DNA of 11,047 bases, taken from Caldithrix sp. Its GTDB lineage: Bacteria > Zhuqueibacterota > Zhuqueibacteria > Oceanimicrobiales > Oceanimicrobiaceae. Shown piece by piece: positions 6,378-11,047 of the stretch. The notes below the pieces were generated by a model, which had not been told where the DNA came from, made no database searches, and was given only the letters and a program-made list of their open reading frames with translations. The translations under genes were made by a program, and so were the position numbers. The stretch covers positions 1-11,047 of the forward strand of contig SMXE01000168.1 in NCBI GenBank assembly GCA_004357015.1, read 5' to 3'. Positions within the stretch are counted from its first letter, which is position 1. Every line of letters begins with the position of its first letter.

Positions 6378-6412
6378 TTCTCCATGCCACTATTGGAACA
6401 TCTTCTGCATAC

Positions 6413-6440
6413 ATGGATTCCTGCTTTCGCAGGAATGACA
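6413..6440 (-). repeat. Palindromic dispersed repeat, copy 2 (inverted relative to copy 1)
   Basis: A perfect 8-bp stem ATTCCTGC (6417-6424) / GCAGGAAT (6429-6436) around TTTC, flanked by TGG and GACA. In plus-strand translation it gives the WIPAFAGMT peptide that appears spuriously in many genomes carrying this repeat class. The layout recalls the Neisseria dRS3 type (ATTCC-N-GGAAT), though homology is not implied. Confidence 0.8.
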
Positions 6441-6590
6441 TGTGTTGTAAGCACAAGTAAATTTCTTTTGACTTCACCCACTCAAATCAACATACTGCCC
6501 AAAACTTCAACAGGAACGTCAAGCCATTCTTTAACCGTAGCACTGCCGCCAAAGGAGTAAAACGGCTCTTGCAGTTACTGCTTGACAGTT

Positions 6591-8045
6591 CTATTTGGTC
6601 AATACCTTGATCCGATCTCCTCGTTTCAGTGCGTCAGTCAGTTCCATGCCATTCAAAATCGCCAGCTCGTCAGGCGGGAGCTCTTTGCTTGGATATTTTT
6701 TGAGGAACTGGTCAAGTGTGGTGTTGCCGGTCACGCCAACCACTTTCACACGCGTGGGTTTCACGTTTTTTGCCGCCTGATTGCGCAAATGGTCGAACCC
6801 TTCCATGGTGTGCTTGAAAGTGGGCTCGTAACGGCTGAAATCCGTTTTTTTGGAGAAGCCCAGGAAAACATAAATGTTCTTGTCTTTTTCGATAAAATAT
6901 GCCAGCGCGTCGATGGCGCCCTGCTGTGTGGAAATTGTGACCTGCCTGATTTCAGCAGTGAAGCCGTGCACTTTCTTGAACCTCGAGTAGTTGAGCGTTC
7001 CTTCTGCTTGCGTAACAAATTTGTCGGCGGCGCTGCGAGCGCTCGGTTCTTTGCCGAGGGTGAATTGCATCACGGCTTTCTGTTCCGGCTCGCCCATTTG
7101 CACGGCGGCGGGTGTGTTCAAGATCTTCCAGCCGCTCGGAACAGGAAATTGAAATTCAAGCTCGGGGTGGTAGAAGGTGCCGTTTTCGACAAAGCCCTGC
7201 CTTGGATCATCGCCGAAAACAAGGCCATCGATCAAATTCAGATACGCATCCCGATTTGTGCTGAAAGTTTGGCCCGGATATTTTTGTTGTTCGGCCCGGG
7301 CAAGTTTCAGGGTCTTGGCTTCACGTTTCTCCGGAGCAGGGTGGGTAGAGGCCCAACTTGGGAGGCTTTGTCCGCTCTCGCTGCTCAACCGCTTCAGCGT
7401 ACCGAAGAAATGCGACATGTTGCCGGCATCGTAGCCGATTTTGGTGGAATACTCAACGCCGAGTTGGTCCGACTGCCGCTCCTGATCCCGCCCAAATTTC
7501 AGGAAAAGCAGCCCAATGCTTTGCGCTGCGAGATCGCCGAACTGCCTGAACGTCTTGGAGAAAAGAGAGCCGGCAGTGAGCCCGACTTGCGCCAGTTGCG
7601 CGCGCGTGTAAGCTTTGGCGCCATGCCGCGCGGTCACGTGCCCGATTTCATGTCCGAGAACGCCCGCCACTTCCGCTTCCGAATTCATGTATGCAAGGAT
7701 GCCGCGGGTGAAATAGACGTAGCCGCCCGGCAGCGCGAAGGCATTTATTACGGGACTGCCCAGAACGCGAAAATAAAACTGCAGGGTGGGCCGGTGAGAG
7801 ACTTTTGCCATTTTCTGGCCCATGTTGTCCAGGAATTTTGAAATCTCAGGGTCGTCGTACAAGCCGAACTGCGCAACGATGGCGGGGTCTGACTCTGCGC
7901 CGAGTTTAATTTCCTGGCTTTCGCTGAGCAGACTGAGTTCTCTTTTTCCCGTTACCGGGTTGACTGCGCAAGATGCCAGCAGGAAAAAAAAGACAACGTT
8001 CTTGGTGATGGCCAAGAGTTTCTTGAATCGAATTGTTCCCTTCAC
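6591..8045 (-). CDS. M48-family zinc metalloprotease lipoprotein with C-terminal LysM-like segment (BepA-like)
   Basis: A periplasmic, probably outer-membrane-bound peptidase of the kind involved in envelope protein quality control. The 484-residue product has a lipoprotein signal with lipobox LASC (Cys26) and the family N-terminal pattern AVNPVTGKRELSLLSESQE. It carries the zinc motif HEIGH (132-136) in LGHEIGHVTARH and a third ligand Glu189 in RDQERQSDQLGVEYSTKIGYD. NAFALPGGYVYFTRG (101-115) is typical of M48 proteins. The C-terminal 50 residues (VKVVGVTG..., then ELAILNGMELTDALKRGDRIKVL) resemble a LysM-type domain and may bind peptidoglycan. The start is GTG at 8045, supported by GGAGG five bases upstream (8051-8055). 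No lesion is seen, so sequence quality in this part seems good. The cleavage target is unknown. Confidence 0.93.
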   Translation of the reverse strand: MKGTIRFKKLLAITKNVVFFFLLASCAVNPVTGKRELSLLSESQEIKLGAESDPAIVAQFGLYDDPEISKFLDNMGQKMAKVSHRPTLQFYFRVLGSPVINAFALPGGYVYFTRGILAYMNSEAEVAGVLGHEIGHVTARHGAKAYTRAQLAQVGLTAGSLFSKTFRQFGDLAAQSIGLLFLKFGRDQERQSDQLGVEYSTKIGYDAGNMSHFFGTLKRLSSESGQSLPSWASTHPAPEKREAKTLKLARAEQQKYPGQTFSTNRDAYLNLIDGLVFGDDPRQGFVENGTFYHPELEFQFPVPSGWKILNTPAAVQMGEPEQKAVMQFTLGKEPSARSAADKFVTQAEGTLNYSRFKKVHGFTAEIRQVTISTQQGAIDALAYFIEKDKNIYVFLGFSKKTDFSRYEPTFKHTMEGFDHLRNQAAKNVKPTRVKVVGVTGNTTLDQFLKKYPSKELPPDELAILNGMELTDALKRGDRIKVLTK

Positions 8046-8217
8046 GATGACCTCCGTGTAATATTAGTTGAAGAGACTCGGGTGAGAAGACCGCAGAAGT
8101 TTATCCCGTTGTTGTTGATATTCTGACAGGATATTACTTAAATTAGGCTTGCCGTGCAAGCGTATAATGACAAATTTTAGCCCAAAATGCAAACAAAAAG
8201 TCGTGGGCAGCGCCGAG
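8046..8217. other. Intergenic region between nth-like gene and M48 protease
   Basis: This 172-bp spacer holds the GGAGG ribosome-binding site for the protease (8051-8055) and a short perfect hairpin GCTTGC-CGT-GCAAGC (8147-8161). The hairpin lacks a T-run, so it is a weak candidate terminator for the endonuclease gene. A possible minus-strand promoter (TTGCAC, 17 bases, TAATAT) overlaps it, but matches to consensus are only moderate. Confidence 0.35.
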
Positions 8218-8853
8218 TTAACGAAACCCCGTTTTCCTCCCAACCACACTGCACAGCGGACATTCCTCCCGCTTGTGATTTCTTGCCGGACAGTGCTCCC
8301 TGCCAAAATAGATGATCTGCAAATGCAGGTCGTTCCAGCGTTCGCGCGGAAAGATGCGCTTCAGGTCATTTTCCGTTTGCACTACCGACTTGCCGTTTGA
8401 CAGCGCCCAGCGGTAGGCCAGCCGGTGGATGTGCGTGTCCACGGGAAATGCCGGCATGCCGAATGCCTGCGCCATCACGACGGAAGCGGTTTTGTGCCCG
8501 ACTCCGGGCAGCGCCTCCAAATCTTCAAAGTTGGCTGGCACCTGGCCACTGTGTTTATCGAGGAGAATTTGCGCCAGGCCTGCGATAGCCTTTGCCTTAC
8601 TCGGCGCCAGTCCCACCCGCTTGATGATGCTTTGAATGTCGTCAACGTTTAGTTTTGCCATTTTCTTCGATGTGTGCGCTTTGGCAAATAATTCGGGAGT
8701 GACCCTGTTCACCATGACATCCGTCGTTTGTGCCGAAAGCAGAACCGAGATCAGCAGCGTAAACGGGTCGCGGTGATTCAACGGAATCGGAGGGTGAGGG
8801 TAGAGTTCGTTGAGCTTTGCTAATATTGTTTTGGCCTTTTCCCGCTTCGTCAT
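8218..8853 (-). CDS. nth: Endonuclease III homologue (DNA glycosylase/AP lyase) with atypical Fe-S cysteines
   Basis: A base-excision-repair enzyme that removes oxidised pyrimidines and cleaves the abasic site. The 211-residue protein has the HhH-GPD fold: LLSAQTTDVMVN (38-49), the helix-hairpin-helix LPGVGHKTASVV with catalytic Lys121, and VDTHIHRLAYRW with catalytic Asp139. Length equals the E. coli enzyme. The C-terminal cluster is unusual: cysteines at 188, 198 and 201 give C-x9-C-x2-C, and the fourth cysteine of the canonical C-x6-C-x2-C-x5-C is missing, the protein ending SVVGRKTGFR. It may lack a [4Fe-4S] cluster or bind metal differently. ATG at 8853 has GAGG seven bases upstream. It is divergent from the aldehyde dehydrogenase. 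Confidence 0.93.
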   Translation of the reverse strand: MTKREKAKTILAKLNELYPHPPIPLNHRDPFTLLISVLLSAQTTDVMVNRVTPELFAKAHTSKKMAKLNVDDIQSIIKRVGLAPSKAKAIAGLAQILLDKHSGQVPANFEDLEALPGVGHKTASVVMAQAFGMPAFPVDTHIHRLAYRWALSNGKSVVQTENDLKRIFPRERWNDLHLQIIYFGREHCPARNHKREECPLCSVVGRKTGFR

Positions 8854-8893
8854 ACAGTGACCTCAAATCACAAACAAATCATTAATTTTCCGA

Positions 8894-8921
8894 AATATAT
8901 CAATGTGACACCGAAGATCAA
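8894..8921 (-). promoter_or_regulatory. Candidate promoter for the endonuclease III gene
   Basis: On the minus strand, TTGATC (8921-8916) and TATATT (8899-8894) are 16 bases apart, about 40 bases ahead of the nth ATG. The -35 match is partial, so this is a tentative call. Confidence 0.4.
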
Positions 8922-8949
8922 GCGGAAAGTCGGAGCTGTATGATTCCTG

Positions 8950-8978
8950 TTGACACCGAGAGGTAGAACCGCTATATT
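8950..8978 (+). promoter_or_regulatory. Sigma70-type promoter for the aldehyde dehydrogenase gene
   Basis: A perfect TTGACA (8950-8955) and TATATT (8973-8978, five of six) with the ideal 17-base spacer, placing a start of transcription near 8985 and a leader of about 50 bases before the ATG at 9038. The best promoter match in the window. Confidence 0.75.
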
Positions 8979-9037
8979 TTATTCATCATTTTCATCATTT
9001 AATTGATACCTGCCTGAATCAGCCGCTTAGGAAAACG

Positions 9038-10480
9038 ATGGAACACAAAAAACTTTTCATTGCCGGCAAAGACGTTCCACCAAAATCTGAGATTTTTTCA
9101 GATATCTTGAATCCCGCCACCGGCGAGACGCTCGCACAGGTGGCCGAGGGAAACGCCGATGATGTGGACGAGGCCGTCAAGGCGGCCCATGCTGCGTTTT
9201 ACGACGGGCCGTGGCGTGCGCTCAACAGCGGCGATCGAACGCGCGCGCTGCTGAGGCTTGCCGGGTTGATTCGCGACAATGCTGAGGACCTCGCGCGGCT
9301 TGAATGCCAGAACGTCGGCAAACCCATCCGGGAGGCGCGCGACGAGGTTGCACTGGCCGCGAATTGTTTCGAGTACTACGCTGGCGCCATCAACAAGATT
9401 GGCGGAGACACCATTCCCGTGGCAGCCGCCGGCGTGAGCCTGACGTTTCGCGAACCAATTGGGGTTTGCGGGCTGATCGTACCGTGGAATTTCCCAATCG
9501 TCATTACCTCGTGGAAAGTGGCGCCGGCGCTGGCTATGGCCAATACTGTGGTGGTCAAGCCGGCCGAACAAACGCCGCTGACGGCCTGGCGGCTGGCAGA
9601 ATTGGCTGTCGAGGCCGGCATCCCACCCGGCGTGCTGAACGTCGTGCCCGGCAGGGGCGAGGAGGCGGGTGAGGCGCTGGTCCGGCATCCGCTGGTGCGC
9701 AAGATCTCCTTTACCGGCTCGACAGCCGTTGGTCGGCGCGTCATGAAATTAGCTGCTGACGATATCAAGCGGGTGACGCTGGAATTGGGCGGCAAGTCTG
9801 CCAACATCGTCTTTGCGGATGCGGATCTCGATGAAGCTGTGCCTGGCGCGGTCTGGAGCGTGCTCGGCAACGCGGGCCAGGATTGCTGTGCGCGCAGCCG
9901 TCTGCTCATCGAAAAGTCAGTTTATAGCGACTTTCTTTATCGACTCGCGGACCAGTTCCGTGCTGTGCGGCTTGGCGACCCTCTGGACGACAATACCGAG
10001 ATGGGCTCGCTTATCTCGACCGGGCATCGCAGCCGGGTGCAGGGCTACATCGACGCAGGCAAGAAGGCGGGCGCCGCGCTGGTGTGTGGTGGTCGTATTC
10101 CTGCCGACAATCAGCTAAAGCGCGGTGCGTATCTGACGCCGGCTTTGTTTGCCGACGTCGACCCGCAGATGAAGATCATGCAGGAGGAAATTTTTGGCCC
10201 TGTGTTGTGCGCCATGCCGTTCGACTCGGAAGAAGAAGCCATCCGGATTGCCAATGCCAGCACCTACGGTCTCTCCGGTGCCATCTGGACGCGCGACATT
10301 GGGCGCGCCCTGCGGGTTGCTCGTGCCGTGGAGACCGGCGTGATTTCAATAAACACCGGACACAGCGTCCACCTGGAGGCGCCGTTCGGCGGCGTGAAGC
10401 AGAGCGGCGTGGGTCGGGAACTGGGATTGGCTGTGTTGGAGAATTATTGTGAGTTGAAGAGTGTTTTTGTTAAGGTTTGA
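9038..10480 (+). CDS. NAD(P)-dependent aldehyde dehydrogenase (betaine/aminobutyraldehyde dehydrogenase-like)
   Basis: A cytosolic enzyme that oxidises an aldehyde to the carboxylate with NAD(P)+. At 480 residues it is the usual family length. Visible landmarks are the oxyanion Asn151 in VPWNFPI, the cofactor site VVVKPAEQTPLTA (171-183), FTGSTAVGRRV (225-235), general base Glu249 in TLELGGK, nucleophile Cys283 in GQDCCARSR (280-288), and Glu384 in EEIFGPV. The GQDCCARSR form and the EAPFGGVKQSGVGRELG end suit the betaine/gamma-aminobutyraldehyde branch, but the substrate cannot be told from sequence alone. ATG at 9038 follows AGGA with suitable spacing, and a strong promoter lies at 8950-8978. 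It stands alone as a single-gene unit, convergent with the DUF6265-like gene. No lesions are visible. Confidence 0.95.
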   Translation: MEHKKLFIAGKDVPPKSEIFSDILNPATGETLAQVAEGNADDVDEAVKAAHAAFYDGPWRALNSGDRTRALLRLAGLIRDNAEDLARLECQNVGKPIREARDEVALAANCFEYYAGAINKIGGDTIPVAAAGVSLTFREPIGVCGLIVPWNFPIVITSWKVAPALAMANTVVVKPAEQTPLTAWRLAELAVEAGIPPGVLNVVPGRGEEAGEALVRHPLVRKISFTGSTAVGRRVMKLAADDIKRVTLELGGKSANIVFADADLDEAVPGAVWSVLGNAGQDCCARSRLLIEKSVYSDFLYRLADQFRAVRLGDPLDDNTEMGSLISTGHRSRVQGYIDAGKKAGAALVCGGRIPADNQLKRGAYLTPALFADVDPQMKIMQEEIFGPVLCAMPFDSEEEAIRIANASTYGLSGAIWTRDIGRALRVARAVETGVISINTGHSVHLEAPFGGVKQSGVGRELGLAVLENYCELKSVFVKV

Positions 10481-10818
10481 TATGAGAATATCAAAGCAAG
10501 CGCGAATCGACGATCGATATAATCTGAGAGTTTTTGTTCTCCATTTGACGCTAAGGCTAAGAACAAGCTTCAAGCCTAAACCGGGCTTTGTGCATTCAAA
10601 GGTTTATAAATAAAATCAAAACCTGGTTGTTCTTTTGCATGAATTATGTAACTTGCCTTCTACTCAAAAGCATTGTCAATAGTCCTATAATTTCGAACTA
10701 ACAAAGCAGCACACAATGCTGGGGTTCGCAAGAGTTCGTGCTGTTGTTTTCATTTCAATACAACGCAGCCGCGCGATTTTGTGGGCTGCTCCCAGAATCT
10801 TCAGAGCATAAACTTGTT
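10481..10818. other. Intergenic region between convergent genes
   Basis: No convincing gene or RNA is visible in these 338 bases, which are noticeably more AT-rich than the flanking genes. Two weak hairpins may act as terminators between the convergent genes: AAGCC-TAAACCG-GGCTT near 10575-10591, and CAGCAC/GTGCTG (10707-10712 / 10738-10743) followed by a T-rich TTGTTTTCATTTC on the plus strand. Confidence 0.5.
10707..10756 (+). terminator. Possible rho-independent terminator downstream of the aldehyde dehydrogenase
   Basis: A six-pair stem CAGCAC/GTGCTG with a long 25-base loop, followed by a T-rich tail. It is about 230 bases after the ALDH stop and the loop is long, so support is weak. 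Confidence 0.25.
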
Positions 10819-11047
10819 TTACATACGGTGAAAGATTAGCTCTTCTTCGTGCACCTTTCCATTTTCCGTGATGGCAACATAAACTTGCAGCCGATCAGGG
10901 CCGTCGCGACGATAAGTCAAACCGTCGAAATAGGCAGCATCATCGGTCAGCTTGACCAGTGGGAAAGAGACGAACTTATCCTTTTCCTCCCATCCACTGA
11001 AGTCGGCATTGAAGTGTTTAAGTTGCAGACTCAGGCTACCTTCATCT
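10819..11047 (-). CDS. DUF6265-like protein, C-terminal 75 residues (partial)
   Basis: The minus-strand frame is open from the window edge to TAA at 10819-10821. It reads [20 protein letters not shown], then [35 protein letters not shown] and [15 protein letters not shown]. The LKHFN....GWEEKD...FPLVK....AYFDGLTY pattern is what I recall for DUF6265 family proteins, small secreted or lipocalin-like proteins of unknown function. The N-terminus, including any signal peptide, lies beyond 11047. The gene is convergent with the aldehyde dehydrogenase and shows no sign of damage in the visible part. Confidence 0.8.
   Translation of the reverse strand, partial: DEGSLSLQLKHFNADFSGWEEKDKFVSFPLVKLTDDAAYFDGLTYRRDGPDRLQVYVAITENGKVHEEELIFHRM

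Noticed and set aside
6061..6440. CRISPR array
   Set aside because: Only two palindromic copies, in opposite orientation, separated by a gene; no regular spacers.
6201..6560. 119-codon plus-strand frame containing WIPAFAGMT
   Set aside because: That peptide is a translation of the palindromic repeat and the remainder is antisense to the GIY-YIG gene.
6441..6590. Short minus-strand frame (about 30 codons, FYSFGGSATVKEWLDVPVEV) downstream of the protease
   Set aside because: Composition is protein-like but it has no start or recognisable family and is too short to support.
6582..7841. Long plus-strand open frame of 419 codons opposite the M48 protease
   Set aside because: It is the antisense shadow of a gene with clear HEIGH motif, lipobox and RBS; its translation has no recognisable domain.
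8064..8306. 80-codon minus-strand frame overlapping the end of nth
   Set aside because: About 90 of its bases overlap nth in another frame, it has no family features, and most of the rest is spacer.
10715..10745. tRNA-like GGTTCGCA motif
   Set aside because: No acceptor, D or anticodon stems can be folded around it.

Overview
The window reads as bacterial chromosomal DNA from an organism with aerobic respiration of the alternative-complex-III type. Genes are dense, carry Shine-Dalgarno sites and overlap as TAATG junctions. The ActD/ActE/ActF plus caa3-oxidase set and the dispersed palindromic repeats would suit a Bacteroidota/Calditrichota/KSB1-like or Acidobacteria-like lineage. That taxonomic guess is inference only; there is no rRNA or other marker here.

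Region 1 (1-5753, all minus strand) is the downstream half of a respiratory operon. In transcription order it holds actD, a small inserted cassette, actE, actF, a 133-aa membrane-anchored protein, a SCO-type copper chaperone, coxB (CuA subunit fused to cytochrome c) and coxA, which is cut by the window edge. ActD/E/F are subunits of the quinol:cytochrome c oxidoreductase. SCO would metallate the CuA site of CoxB, and CoxA/CoxB would pass electrons to oxygen. The first three genes of a usual act cluster (actA pentaheme c, actB Fe-S/Mo-like, actC NrfD-like) are absent: immediately upstream of actD the DNA turns into repeats.

Several genes here are damaged in ways that can be read base by base. 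coxB has a one-base insertion before its CuA motif and a nonsense codon 23 codons before its natural end. actE has no ATG or GTG start. The gene inserted between actD and actE is a four-helix-bundle (S23-like) protein gene with a 2-bp deletion and an amber codon, and it is bounded by 22-bp inverted repeats.

Region 2 (5754-6590) is a repeat-rich junction. It has a 160-bp MITE-like element with 16-bp terminal inverted repeats and TA at both ends, an orphan C-terminal coding fragment, and a small GIY-YIG nuclease gene with a broken 3' end sitting between two oppositely oriented copies of a palindromic repeat.

Region 3 (6591-8853, minus) has an M48-family lipoprotein metalloprotease and an endonuclease III homologue with an atypical cysteine cluster. 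Region 4 (8854-11047) has a well-formed sigma70-type promoter driving a plus-strand NAD(P)-dependent aldehyde dehydrogenase, then about 340 bp without a recognisable gene, then the 3' end of a convergent DUF6265-like gene that runs off the window.

The most notable theme is two small-ORF cassettes, each bounded by inverted repeats, plus a TA-flanked MITE, packed within 1.75 kb at the broken end of the complex-III operon.
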